Assembly: GCA_003116995.1 (NCBI GenBank)
Contig: BDSL01000060.1
Location: forward strand, 186,001-250,000
Direction: 5' to 3'
DNA: 64,000 bases
Source: Yamagishiella unicocca
Lineage: Eukaryota; Chlorophyta; Chlorophyceae; Chlamydomonadales; Volvocaceae
A model generated the notes under the pieces. It made no database searches and was not told where the DNA came from. It saw only the letters and a list, made by a program, of their open reading frames with translations. This document shows, in pieces, positions 24,313 to 36,100 of the stretch (position 1 is the stretch's first letter; every line of letters starts with the position of its first letter). The translations under genes were made by a program, and so were the position numbers.

Positions 24313-26292
24313 GGTGCTTCTGCCCAACCTCTCCAGCGGGAGGCGATTGTAGGAGGCGGCCGACGGGCAGGCGGTCCGCCTGCCGCCGCGTGCTGCATGG
24401 TGCTTGGTCGAATCCCTCCTCTCCCACCCGTACAGGCCCGTACCCGTCGTGACGAGAACGTCGGTATTTGGGGACCGGCTGTAGTAATCGACAGCGCAAC
24501 CAACTTAGGGGGGTTGCAATAAAACTTGGGGGGGGGGCGTGGCAGATGCGCTCCGCTGGCGCCGGCTCCTGGCCAGCTCGGCTGGCGCAGCACACAGCAG
24601 CTCGTGCGTGCAGGAATGCCGGTTGTTGGCTGGGCTGAGCGTGTCCCTGGGTGCGCTAAGCGTGGCAGAGAAGGAGGTCTGCGGGACGTGCGCTATGGCC
24701 ACGGGGTCCGCCTCGCCAATTATCAGCCGGGGGAGCAAACCGCCTCGGCTGGTGCACACAGATCCCTACCTGCGGCCCGATGGCGGTGCTCTGCGGCCGC
24801 GGGGGCCCGCGTCATGTGCTGGCGCTACAGAACGGCTCCGCAACCGGTTGCAGGACGAAACACAACTCCACCAACAGCGGTGGTGCGCATGTGTCCCCCT
24901 TAAGCCAGGGCAATGCTGATATGGCACCAACTGATAACTTCGCCCCAGCATTGTCGTGAGGGGCTCGTAGCTGCGCTGGGTAGTGCCTGCTGGTGTCGTG
25001 TTGATACGCAATCGCTGATCGTATAGCCGAGGGCAGGGGTGCGGTTCTGATTGGATATTTTGCGTGCCCTGCAACGGTCTGGGCCATCTAGCCTATTAAT
25101 GGTCTGTTTCACAGCCATGCCAATGATTTGTTTCGAGGCCGTTCCAAACAATACAAGCCCACAATGGGTGATGAACAATCAGGCCTCCACCGGCAACGTT
25201 CAGTGCATTTTGACCAACCCAGCCTGTCACGCGCATGGCGTCCCAACTCCGAACCCTCTTATCCATGGTCGCTGGGGCCGACTTCCTCGCAGCTCCCTTT
25301 ACAGATGGGGAGCTGGCCCAACTCGGCCCCAACCGTAAAGCCGTATTTCGGCCGCACCTCCAGTCAGACTTCGACAGGAACGTGGCTTTCTGTCCAGACA
25401 CCATCTCATAAATGATACCGATTGCCAGTGCGTTCGTGATTAAAGCCGTCCATCTCGTGGTGAGCCAATCAACCCATCGCAACCAGTCGCCAACAGGTTG
25501 GGAGCACACATGCGGCCGTGTCCTAGTGCTGGCTGGCCAAACACCCTCAAACCAGCATCCGCTGAGCTAGCGAGCTACAGGCGTCGGCAGTGCGGCACCG
25601 CGCCCTCCGTCATGCCCTCCGCACGATGCCGGGAGGTCGCCTAGCCTGGTTGGTGCCAGCTGCCCCCCCCCCTGGTTGGTGCGTCATGGCGGTGGGTTGC
25701 GCGAAACCGTCGGGGTCTGCCTCCGGGCCCTCGCAGCAAACGTGGGGTGAGAGATTCCGGTCCTGAAACACATTCCCCGACCATGCCGTGGCAACGGTAC
25801 TTGCTTGCCTCCGCAAGCTCAGATCCGTGACGGGGCCCCCGTTCCAAAGCAGGCACCTCATCCTTACCTCCATTATCGCCATCTTCACACCACACAAGAC
25901 ACCTAGCCTTGTGGCGCAACAAAGTCCAAGACCCCCTATCTTTAGGACAGCTGCGGTCAGGGCACGACGCAATGATCACCTGATGCAGGAGTCATCTCAT
26001 CTATTATACCGGTATCCTACGCCGTCAGTTTCCCAACACATGCCCCAAGCCACATCAACCCACCGCCGGCTTTACGACGTTCGAGTCGGTGGCCGTGCGG
26101 TGGGGGCCCACCTGGCGCAATCCATCTCAATGCGCGAGGCGTACTGCAACAGGAGAGCCGCGCACACACGACTTCAGCGCAGTGTGGCGGACGCATCGCC
26201 GGCAGAGGCAGTCGATGAGAAGCTGTGATGTTTAGCTAGTGTTCTCGGCACAGCTGATGCGCTCAGCTGCGCTGCTAATCATGGGCCGCCCT
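24313..26292. other. Intergenic between convergent thioesterase and SF3B5 genes
   Basis: About 2 kb of lower-GC sequence holding both 3' UTRs. Open frames exist on both strands (for example 25610-25972 minus and 25788-26228 plus) but none shows recognisable domains or splice-consistent exons. I see no RNA gene or intact mobile element here. Confidence 0.5.
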
Positions 26293-26911
26293 CTACTTCT
26301 CTTCCTCGTCCTCGCTCTGGTCCTGCGCTTTGGGCGGCAGGCCGCAGGGCAGCAGCATCCGCTGCAGGAACTCGTACTTGACCCGCCCGATGGACTCGTT
26401 CTCCACCACGCCAAAGTAGGACACCATATTGTGGTGGCCAACGTAGGACGCGTAGCTGCGAAGTAGGTGGGCGGCAGGCGAACGGGATCGGGTGGGTGGG
26501 TTGGGAGGGTAAGGGACGCGTGGGAGGGGCCCGGGTGAGGTAGACGGCATTCGGAGTTCCACAGACCGCAGTACACGATAGGGAAAGCACGATGCCACAG
26601 CGTGCTGCAATGGGCTTCCATCTAGCGCTCATATGGATAGACAGGGCGGGTTGTGGTGACTTGGGCGTCTCGAAGGGCAGCTGGGCCATTCAAGTCGCAT
26701 TACCGATGCAACATGAACATTCCCCTCAAACTCATGGTGCGGTCAAGCAGGCCGAGCACAGGTTATCGAGTAGCGCGCCAGCGCACCTGTCACGATGGAT
26801 GTTCAGCGCCCACTCGAACTTTGTAAGGTCGGCGTGCCCCGTGCCCACATATTTGGCCTGAAGGTGCTCAATCTGGCTGTTGATGTTCAGGCGGTCTGAT
26901 AGCGTCGCCAT
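26293..26911 (-). CDS. SF3B5: Splicing factor 3B subunit 5 (SF3b10)
   Basis: A small component of the SF3b complex of the U2 snRNP, acting in branch-point recognition in the nucleus. Two exons on the minus strand: 26911-26787 (125 nt) and 26455-26293 (163 nt); the joined frame is 95 residues, the usual size for this family (about 86 in human). Exon 1 encodes MATLSDRLNINSQIEHLQAK followed by YVGTGHADLTKFEW and NIHRDS. Exon 2 encodes YASYVGHHNMVSYF, VVENESIGRV and RMLLPCGLP with an acidic Glu/Asp-rich end. These match the conserved SF3B5 features: QLEHLQ-like helix, YxGTGHAD, HRDSY, ENES and MLxPCG. The intron (26456-26786) has the minus-strand donor AG|GTGCGC. The start is fixed by the short conserved N-terminus. 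It is divergent from the downstream dapB gene. Confidence 0.96.
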
Positions 26912-27336
26912 GGTGAAGGGTTACAGAACTCCTATGCCTCTGGACTGGCTAGCTGCAGTGCAGGAAGCAGGTATATATCACAGATACACTTTTGGCCTGC
27001 ACTAATATCAGGTCGCAGGCCTAAACAATAAACTGTGTTGGTAACTTGGAACCGAGACCCGTAGTTACGTAAGACGGTCTGCAACGTGCAAGAGTGAGCT
27101 GGTGCAAAATGATACATACCCTGCATAGTCTTGCTAACGTGAAAGGTGAAACACTGGTTGGCATTCCGTACGTGCCGTGATTTTTGCACTTGGTGTGGAA
27201 TCGCGTGCAATTGCATATCCTAATTGCATCCCATTGATGATCTGGACTTCCTGTTCCGTGATCAGCTCCCTTCACGCACCTCCATAGGAGACGTCCGCCG
27301 CCAACAGTGCACGCGCAACGTAGTCTCTTTCCCAAA
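26912..27336. promoter_or_regulatory. Shared divergent promoter region of SF3B5 and dapB
   Basis: 425 nt separates the two start codons on opposite strands, so both promoters and both 5' UTRs must fit here or overlap. The stretch is clearly AT-richer than the flanking exons. No TATA box stands out. Confidence 0.5.
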
Positions 27337-28592
27337 ATGCTTGCGCGCTATCAGCTGAGGAGCTCAGGAACAGCAGGCGCTACTAGCCGCTGCCGGAGCG
27401 CACGTACTTCTGTGGTAGTAATGGCATCGACCAAGCCGGCCTTGCAGCTGATGGTCAACAGGTAATCCCCAAGTGGACATGCCTCATATTCCTATCCATA
27501 CGGGCACCAGATGTGCATAGCTACACGCAATCACGTGCGGGGCTTCCGCTGGATCCTAACGCCCACGCAGCCCGCCACCCCACGCCCAGCACCGCTGCTC
27601 CATCGATCTAGCGCCCCATGCCACATGTCCCCCTGCATCCATCCACCCGGCGCGGACATCTGCAAGCTTCCCGCACCCTCCCAGCACCCATCTAACCTGG
27701 CAGACTCTCTGCATTCCCACCACGCCGCGCCCAACCCCATCCCCACCGCCAATCGCAACTCCGCCGTCCCCCCAACAGCTGCACCGGCAAGATGGGCCAA
27801 GCCGTGGCGGAGGCCGCCCTGCGCGCCGGCGTCGAGCTAGTGCCGTACACCCTGTGCGGCCCGTCGGACGTCCAGGACAAGTCGCACGTGGCGGTGCAGG
27901 GCGTGCAGCTGGAGCTGGTGCCGCCGGCCACCCGCGACACCGTCGTCACCGACCTCAAGGCGCGCTACCCCAACCTTGTCATGGTGGACTACACCCTGCC
28001 CGACGCCATCCACTCCATGGTCGACTTTTACGTTGCGCACAACACGCCCTTCGTCATGGGCACCACCGGCGGCGACCGCGCGCGCATCCACGCGCAGGTC
28101 CAGGCCGCGCGCACGTACGCGGTCATCGCCCCCAACATGGGCAAGCAGATCGTGGCGTTCCAGGCCATGATGGACATGATGGCAAAGAGCTTCCCTGGAG
28201 CGTTCGCGGGCTACAAGCTGCGCGTCGTGGAGTCGCACCAGTCGACCAAGAAGGACACGTCGGGGACGGCCAAGGCGGTGGTGCAGTCGTTCGTGGAGAT
28301 GGGGGTGCCGTTCGAGGTATCGCAGATCGAGCTGGTGCGCGAGGCTAAGCAGCAGGTGGAGGTGATGAAGGTTCCCGAGTCGGCGCTCAACGGTCATGCG
28401 TACCACACGTACCAGCTGGTGTCCGGCGACGGCTCCGTAATGTTTGAGTTCCAGCACAACGTCACGGGGCGGACCACGTACGCGGAGGGCACGGTGGACG
28501 CGAGCCTGTTCCTGGCGCGGCGGATAGCGGACAAGAGCGAGCAGACGCTGTACAACATGATCGACGTGCTGCGCGCGGGGGACATGCGATAG
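27337..28592 (+). CDS. dapB: 4-hydroxy-tetrahydrodipicolinate reductase (plant-type, plastid)
   Basis: Catalyses NAD(P)H-dependent reduction in the diaminopimelate route to lysine, in the chloroplast. Two exons, 27337-27461 and 27779-28592, give 312 residues. Residues 1-30 are rich in Arg, Ser, Ala and Thr, consistent with a transit peptide. The intron interrupts the nucleotide-binding loop, VMVNS/CTGKMGQAV. Other signatures: PFVMGTTGGDR, IAPNMGKQIVAFQ and the active-site segment VVESHQSTKKDTSGTAKA, where Lys and SGTA match the substrate-binding motif; then NGHAYHTYQL and FEFQHNVTGRTTYAEGTVDA. The His-Gln-Ser-Thr form rather than a His-His motif marks the plant/algal subtype. The stop is TAG 28590-28592. 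Confidence 0.95.
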
Positions 28593-28813
28593 GCGCAGCT
28601 TGTTTCAAGGGTCAGGGATTCATTGGGGCTGACAAGGTGACAGAAGCTTGATGTAGGTGCGCGGAGCGATGCTGGGCGTTGGGATGGGGTACTAGGGAGG
28701 TACACAATTGTACGGCGTGTATCACGCTGGAGCTAGGCCATGGACGCGGAGCTGAGCTGGGATGTTTGGTTGCTGAGTCGGCTTTGCAATTTAGTTAGCT
28801 TTGAGATCCTGAA
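28593..28813. other. Short spacer between dapB and the acyl-CoA-binding gene
   Basis: Only 221 nt separates the dapB stop from the next ATG on the same strand. It must contain the dapB 3' UTR and the start of the next transcript. I see no TGTAA in it, so the dapB 3' end may overlap the next gene. Confidence 0.5.
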
Positions 28814-30006
28814 ATGGATGAAATGGAAGAGGGTATGGAAGGAGTCGCGACTGATGAGGAGGAGCTATTTGGGTCGGCGGCCAGCTTTCTAGCTGCAGCA
28901 GTAACTGGAAAGGACGCACGCTTCGATGACAAACTTAAGCTGCAGTTTTACGGACTGTATAAGCAGGCGACGGCCGGCAAATGCTCTGGCGGGAGGCCAG
29001 GCTTTTGGGACATGGCCGGCCGTGCAAAATGGTAAGGCCTGGATGTTTAAATTATAATGCTTCATACGCCAGACTGCATGCCGCGTCCCATCTTCAGGGA
29101 TGCCTGGTCGCAACTGGGTGACTTGTCCAATGCCGATGCGATGGCTCGATACGTGGAACTGTTGCGAACCATCGCGCCGGAATGGGGCCAAGGAGAAGCC
29201 AGCGGCAGTCAGGCAAAGAACAGAGGTGGTATGGGGCCAGTATTCAGCTGCCTAGCCGCCGGCGAAGAGGCGGGCAACGGAGATGAAACGGTAAGCTCGC
29301 CGACATGCTTTCGAAGGGCAGCATTAGGTTGGTATCCACGATCTCGGCTCCTTGCAGGGCCCACGGACCCTGCATGAGGTCGCGGGCGAGGGCGACGTCG
29401 AGGCGGTGGCCAATATGTTAGAAGCCGGCGAGCCGGTTGACGGGAGGGACGACACGGGGTGTACGGCCCTCCACTTCGCGGCAGACCGCGGCAGTGTTGA
29501 CGTGGCCCGCATGCTGATCACTGCGGGGGCCGACATCAACGCGCAAGACGCCGACGGGCAAACACCACTGCACTACGCAACCATCACGGAGCACCGCGAG
29601 GTGCGGCTCACAGGTCTTGATTGGTATAAGACATGGAAGGGGGGAAGGGGCAAGAGTTTCTCAAAGGTATGGGTCGGCCAAGGCAACAGAGGAAGCACGG
29701 ATTGACAAGCTGCGGGTTTGCGGACTGATGGGGACAAGAGCGAGGGGAAAGAGACACCCTGGGTCGCGCAATGGGAACGTGCGAGCCGCCCGCCATTCCT
29801 TCCACCTCGAGTCCTGCAGATGTACCCACCCCTCAGCAGCGCAAGCAGCACGTCTTAGCCGCGGACCCGACGGCCCTCATCCCGCGTTACTCCTGTACTG
29901 CTAGGTGTACGACGTGTTGGTTGAAGCCGGGGCGGATGTCAGCGTCCGGGACAGCCAGGGCGCAACGGCGGCGGAGGGGGCGCCGGCGTCATGGGGGCTG
30001 GCGTAG
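28814..30006 (+). CDS. Acyl-CoA-binding protein with C-terminal ankyrin repeats (ACBD6 / plant ACBP1-2 type)
   Basis: Binds long-chain acyl-CoA esters for lipid transfer and presents ankyrin repeats for protein contacts. Four exons, 28814-29031, 29098-29290, 29358-29600 and 29905-30006, give 251 residues. The ACB domain occupies about residues 15-110: an acidic leader, LFGSAASFLAAAV, KLQFYGLYKQAT (the conserved Tyr/Lys acyl-CoA site), MAGRAKW/DAWSQLG split across intron 1, then ARYVELLRTIAPEW. After a linker, ankyrin units include TLHEVAGEGDVEAVANML, GCTALHFAADRGSVDVARML, ADINAQDADGQTPLHYA and YDVLVEAGADVSVRDSQG. No transmembrane segment is seen, unlike land-plant ACBP1/2, so it is probably cytosolic. 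The last exon ends inside an imperfect tandem duplication that contains the stop codon. Confidence 0.93.
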
Positions 30007-33000
30007 CAGCAGCGGCGGCGTCATGGGGTCTGGCTGGCATAGCAGCAGCGGCGGCTTCAGCGGCAGTGGGTGGAGTCCGCGGCGACCGGCGATGCCGTGT
30101 GCCTCCCAGCGCAGGTCGTGGGGGGAGGCACTGATCGCGGCCCTGGCGCAAACAGGTGCGGCCGGCGTTGCGGCAGTTGTCACACGAAGGTACCGCCACC
30201 CGTGTTTGCGGGGTCTCCGCGCTGCTGGCCTACGTTCCGCCGGAGTCCATTTGTGCCTCGGGGCTGGAATGGTAGCGCATCTGGTGGCTGGGGTTGCCAA
30301 TGTGGCCTCGTTGCTAAGCGGGGCGGCGGAGCTGGGTTGGCGGTCAGCGTCGCGGCTGTGGCCGGAAGCCCATTGGCGTCCCGTCCCGCACGCGAGCAGG
30401 TCGTTGGAGGACCACGCAGCAGCGTGGAACGCTGCCGTGCTGTACAGGGCTGAGTTGGGTGGTCCCGGCTGGTTTCGGCACTATGTAGCGGCAGCTGGCG
30501 GTTTGTGAAGCATCTTATGTGGTTAAGGCGAACGGAGGGTGCAGTGGCCTAGCCGCGGGACTGGTGTATGCAGCCCTAGCCGCCAAGGGGGCAAGGCCGA
30601 CGGGTGGTATGGTACGCTGGTAATGCTGCCTGATGAATGGGTTGGGTCACCTGCAACGTTTGCAGCGATGAAGGCCAGAGGCCAGCGAAACTTAATGAGG
30701 GTAATGCTGCCGTACTTTCTGAAGCTTATCGAGGTCATCTCACTTTAGATCGGGGTTTTGTTACACTGGTCGGGAATGGTAAGGACGGGTCATCTCATAC
30801 CTCAAGCTAAGCCAGGAGGGCTTTCCGCTGCCCGCGTCCATCGCCCCGTTTCAGGTTCAGGGGTTCAGTGGCCGTGTGTCAATAGAAATGGTAGCGGCGA
30901 CGGGTGGAGGTAGTTGGGGTTGGCTGACATCGTCAGGGGTCACGGGTCTGTGTCGTTGGCTGGTTGATGTGCGGTCGGACAGCATTACGTCGGTCGTCGC
31001 ATCGGTACGGCACTTGGTGCGCTGACATGATGTAGTATGTACGGCGCCTGGCACGCTGGCAGTTGTAGCGTGTCGGCGCGGGATAGGGCCCATGATCGAG
31101 GAAATTGGTCGTACGGAGTATTTTGCGCGGGAGAGCGGCAGCAGCGAGCACTCTGACCTAATGGTGTTGGTGGCGGTGCATGGCCGGGTTGCCTGGCAGT
31201 AACGCGGGAGCGGCAGCAGTGCCGGCCACGTCCCGGCACCTGCACGTGTCATTGTAAGCTTTAGGACGCGCCCAGGTAGATCGACGTGCCTCGGTAATTT
31301 CTGGTGAGGTGTTGTACTTACTAGACGCGTGTTGCGCAGGAGTTTCTAAGGACTAACCGCGCCTGGAGCGCGGAGGGGCCGGCAGTGAGGTCGGGGGGTA
31401 GCGAGGAAAACCGCGGCAAGGACTTTTATTAGGAGAAAGTGGGAGCCGACTTATACGCGGGGGGGCCTGGCGGGTGCTACATCCACTGCGAAAGAGCACA
31501 AGAGAAGTTGTGGTACGGTCGGTACCTGCTATGTTGGGGAGGGGCGTGACGACGTGAGGGCCTCCATCCTCAGCGACCAGCTGCCAATGGTTGGCCGTTG
31601 CTTGGCACGTGCCGTGTTACTGCATCATAGTACCTTATGCGGTGGGTACGTGTGGGCCGTATTGCGCCTGGGGTGCCGCGCGCACTGCAAAGGGCACGGC
31701 CTATGTAACGCATGTGCGCGGGCTGGGTGGTTACCCCCTGCTGACGTCACCACGGTACGGCACCGTTTTTCGCTGAAGCCTGCGAAACGTGCCACAGAGA
31801 CCCAGCTGCATGGCGTAGTGGCCCGTAGTGGCTCATGCGCGCTCCCTCCCTGCTTGCCTGATGTCCCTCAGTCGGTATGCGGCAGAAACCAGGCGCTGCG
31901 GGCTTCCTCAGTCGTGAACCACGGCAGCAATGGCCGCTGCGCAGAGCAACCACGTGCATGGAACACTGGATCAGGTACGGAGGCGCTCTCCACAATCTCG
32001 GAGTGAGCTCCGCAGGAGTACCTTCAGCGTATAAATCTAAGGCGCGTACTATTGATGCGGATATACTTTTAAGGCGTACAAATGTTAACAATGCGTATAC
32101 AGTAGGTTTTACGCGCGTATGCGCACGCCACCGTCACTGCTGGAGCCATGAGAGCTGGCTATGGACGGCGTGAGCGGGCGCCAAGTCGTCGCCTGCTGCC
32201 GTAGCGCTTCGGCCGCCGCCGTTGCTACGTGCAACCGCCCGACGCGACTCGGCTTGCCCACCCCTTTCAGCCTACCGCACCACCAAGAGGACGCAACCTG
32301 GGGGGGTCGACGGCCACCTGTCGAGGCCCGACTCTTCCAGTCACCTGCTGGCTGTCTTTTAAGGGACACCAGACGCACAACAAGTCCCTTTCGGTGTCTT
32401 TTAACCTACGGCAAGCTATGCTCCCCGGCTGGCGCTTGCAAGGAAACACACATGCCAGACACGCGAGTCAGGGTCCCCGCCTCAGGTGTCGCAAGCGGAT
32501 GCAGACGGCGGGGACGCGTCGCACAACGCCCCACGTGCGTGTGTTTTGCTTCCCCCTTCCCCTCACCCCACATCTTCGCCGTACCCCGCACCTGTCTGCT
32601 GTTCTGGTTGCTGTTCGAGGTCATCCTTACCACTAGTGCCCTTAACCCTTGCAGCAGGGGAGGGGAGAGAGACCTCGCCCCGCTCCACGCCCACCCATGT
32701 CTGGTCCCAGTCCCAGTCCCCGTCCTCCCACCCACCTGCCCCACATCACCCACGGCCCTGCACCTACCTACGCGGCCCTCGGCCACAAACAATCAGCCGA
32801 GCCGGTTGCATCGCCGTCGCCCCTCGGCCCCTGCCGCCCCCTCCCGCGCGCCCTTGTCCTTGTTTCCGTTAGTCTAGGCATCGCAGCCGGAGTAAACAAA
32901 GGCGCCGGGGATCAACACTCGACCTACGGTTCTCCTTTCCTCAACCAAATTTCCCAGCATGCACCTCCAAACGCGTGTACCACACGGCATCCGACGCCGC

Positions 33001-33116
33001 TTCATAGTCCACGGGCTCTCCTCAACCTCCCGCTGTCCGCCGTGCGCAGCGCAAAACAAAACACACGCAGGTCCCCGAAACCCGAATCACGCCACCCCCC
33101 CTGCTGGGTTGCCTGA
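30007..33116. other. 3.1-kb region without a convincing gene
   Basis: Between the acyl-CoA-binding gene (stop 30006) and the 3' end of the minus-strand coiled-coil gene. It should contain both 3' UTRs; sense TGTAA occurs at 31253-31257 and 31704-31708. A 245-codon plus-strand frame ending at 30508 and frames near 32161-33116 have no recognisable domain and no matching splice context. A small ATG-to-stop frame at 31092 is only about 37 codons. Confidence 0.45.
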
Positions 33117-36100
33117 TCAGACCGCCGCCGCCGCGTCGTCGAGCGCCTCTCGCGCCCACAGCATCGCCCCACTCACGTCGAAGCTCCCCACCGGCTTGAT
33201 CAGGCAACGCCGGAGCACCCACTGCGTGACGTCTCCCAAGTCCACCAGCATGCCCATCGGCATCACCACGTCATCGCCGCCGCCACCGCCGCCGGCGTCG
33301 TCCCCCTCCGCGCCGCCGCGCGCGCCGCCGCCGCTGCCGTCGCTTGTCGAGAAGCCCAACGCCGTCAGCAAACATGCCACCGCCCTGCTGGGCCCCAACA
33401 GCGCCCCTAGCTTCTCTACCAGCGCCACCACCTCCACCGGGCTCTCCCCCCCCTCCCCGTCCCCGATGTAGGGTACCGTGGGGGTGTCGGCGAGTTGCGT
33501 CGCGACCTCCATACACAGCGTCTGGATCTCGTCGATGTGCTGCCCCAGCAGCCCCGACATGAGCGGCCCGACCGGGTGCGCCACCTTGGCCAGCAGCTCC
33601 GGCCGGTAGCGGGTGGCCTTGGCCGTCGACGGCGCCGTCGACGCCGGCGGCGCCAGCAGACCGTACGGCTCCAGAACCGCCTGCAGGGCCTCCAGTCGTA
33701 CGGTTTCGCTGGAAAACTGCGCCCGGAGCGCCTCCCGCAGCTTGCTGATTCGGAAGGAGGGGCGGTTGGGGAAGAGCCGCTCCAGGGCGGCGGACACGTC
33801 CTCGATGTGCAGGATGCGGTCAGGCGTAGATGGGTCCGCCTCGGCACCGCCCTCCGCGGCCGCGCCCACGGTGGGCAGACTGTGCAGCAGCGCCGTCAGC
33901 CCCGAAACCATGACGCGCTGGTCCGTGGCAGCCGCCTCCGAAACCTGCCCCGTCAGCACCAGCCAGAAGGTCCTCACGACCGAGCTGGACTTGGCGTAGG
34001 TGGAGCAGGCGTTGTAGAGGCTGTAGCACAGCCGTGCGGTGTCGGCGTTGGCCATGCCCTGGGGCGGAGGGGAAGGGAGGGGGGGTTCGGCAAGGCGTGT
34101 GGATGGGGTTTTAGGGCTCAAGGGTTTTAGGGCTTTAGGGTTTAGGGTTTTAGGGCTTTAGGGTTTGGGGCTTTAGGGTTTGGGGTTTTAACACTCGCTC
34201 TCGGATATGCCTGCGCGTCATCACCTCGTGTGTCCCGACATCGCCCCTCCTAGAATGGTTCAGGGCACGCACTGCTGCTTGTCTTTTGGGGTTTGTGATA
34301 AGTGTCAAATCTCAACATTTCTTAGGGCTTGCAACCGTGCGCCGCCATCACACGAGTCAGCGTTGGTCGCCCTACCCCCCACGGGTTTCCTCTGACACCC
34401 TCCCATGTCGTGTAACCGGTCTTTAAGCCACCCCCAAATACCCCCCCCCCACCGGGCTTCTCGCCACCCACCACCAGTACGCGTTCCTCGCTACCCCCCC
34501 CCCTCACCTGCGGGTTGAAGTAGTAGTACATGAAGGACTGCAGGGTGCCCGACGTAGAGGACACGTCCATGGCCTGTCGGGCCTGTGGTGCGGGAGGGAG
34601 GGAGGGAGGGAGGCGTCTTAGGCGGCCGGCTCCGGGTAGGCCAGGTGGTGCTTTGTGAGGCCACCCATACTTCTTGCTTGTTTAGGCTACACTGGGAGGC
34701 ACAAGCTGCAGCTACAGCTACAGCTAGCGATGGCCGCGTTGAAGCGGAGAACGTGAGAGCGAGATCACGGCTTCCCCCCCTCCACCCTGCCTGCCGCACT
34801 GATGCCCCTTGGCGGTTCACTGGTTTGCCCTGCACCCCCCCCTTCGGCTGCCGTGCGCACCTTCCACATTGCTATGACCAGCACCTCCGTCTGCTCCTGC
34901 GTGAAGGCCTGCAGCGACACGCGCTGCGCCCAGCGCAGGCAGCGGGGCACGCTGGGCGCCAGGCCGCAGGGCTCGGCGATGGCGGGGGTGTTGGCGGGCG
35001 GCGTCGACGCGGTGGTGCTGCCGCCACCCTCCGTCAGGAAGTCTGGGGGCCGGAGGAAGGAGGAGAGGAAGAAGAGGAAGCAGAGCAAGGGGGGTTGGGG
35101 TAGAGTAGAAATTGCGTCCATTGCAAATCCTCTCTTCCCGAACGCACGTCGTTTCGTTCAGTTTGGCGTCCTCCCCAAGCTCGCCCCACCCAAGCCCCCT
35201 CCCCTCGTCCGCCCACTCACACGACGACGAGTCCGTCACCAGCGTCAGCTGCACCTCCGTGGGCGCCACGTCGGGCTGCAGCAGCGCCGCCGCGAGGTTG
35301 AGCTTGCTTTTCAGCTCGTCCAGCTCGCTGGCGTAGCGCCCCAGCTTCTCTTCCACACGGTGGACCAGCTCGGCGGTGCGGCGGCCGGTCTGTGTGTGTG
35401 CGCGCATGTGTGTGTGTACATGGCGGTGGGAGCGGGGGGGAGAGGGGAGGGGGAAAACACAGTGGGAAGGAGGCCCAGCGGGACGGGACGGGGCGGGGAG
35501 AAAGAGGCAGAAACCCGAGCCCCTGCGGGAGGTGCGTGTGTGTGGCGCGCGGCGCACCAGGATGTTGTGTTCCGCTATCTTGCGCCACACGGGCCGGGGT
35601 GTCATGATATCCAGCCGGTGCGCCAGCTTGGTGTTGACCGCCTCCACGTCCCTGATGTGCGCCAGCGCCAGCTCCAGCTCGGACTGCGTGTCAGCCAGGG
35701 TCACCTGGAGCTTCTCGAACACCTGAGGCGATGCAAGGCGGCGCGTGCAGGGTTTTAGGGGTGTTAGGGTTTTCAGGGTTTTAGGGTTTCTCAGGGCGGC
35801 ATCTGGCGGCAGGGTGTCACAGTGTGCTACGGTCGGTAAGCCGAGGCAGGGTCAGATCATCCGATGATGCCGCAGATTTGAACGGGGGGGGGGGAGGGTT
35901 TGAGGCGGAGGGTATGGAGTGGGTTGGGAGACGCGCAGAGTGGCGAGGCGTAGCAAGTTCCAGCGGTGGTTTGCGTCCTCTAAACGCAAGGTCCTCATGC
36001 CACGCACAGCGCGCCGGCTTCCTGGTCCTATGCGCCCCCCCCCGCTTACACACATGGTCCCCGTCCCGCCTCACCTCCGGCGCCATGCGACTCTCCGCCA

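Noticed and set aside
25051..26228. Open frames of 90-150 codons between the thioesterase and SF3B5 genes
   Set aside because: They occur on both strands over the same bases with no conserved motif. A decayed transposon is possible but I cannot support it from sequence alone.
29771..30508. 245-codon plus-strand frame overlapping the end of the acyl-CoA-binding gene
   Set aside because: It is out of frame with the ankyrin exon, has no recognisable domain and no splice context; it is most likely a chance frame in the GC-rich 3' UTR.
32161..33116. Plus-strand frames rich in Pro/Arg/Ser/His opposite the coiled-coil gene's 3' end
   Set aside because: Composition follows GC-rich non-coding sequence; no domains and no matching exons.
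34817..35722. Single 301-codon minus-strand exon covering three coiled-coil exons
   Set aside because: The coiled-coil sequence is interrupted by low-complexity His/Arg/Pro stretches bounded by good GT and AG sites; splicing gives in-frame clean helices.
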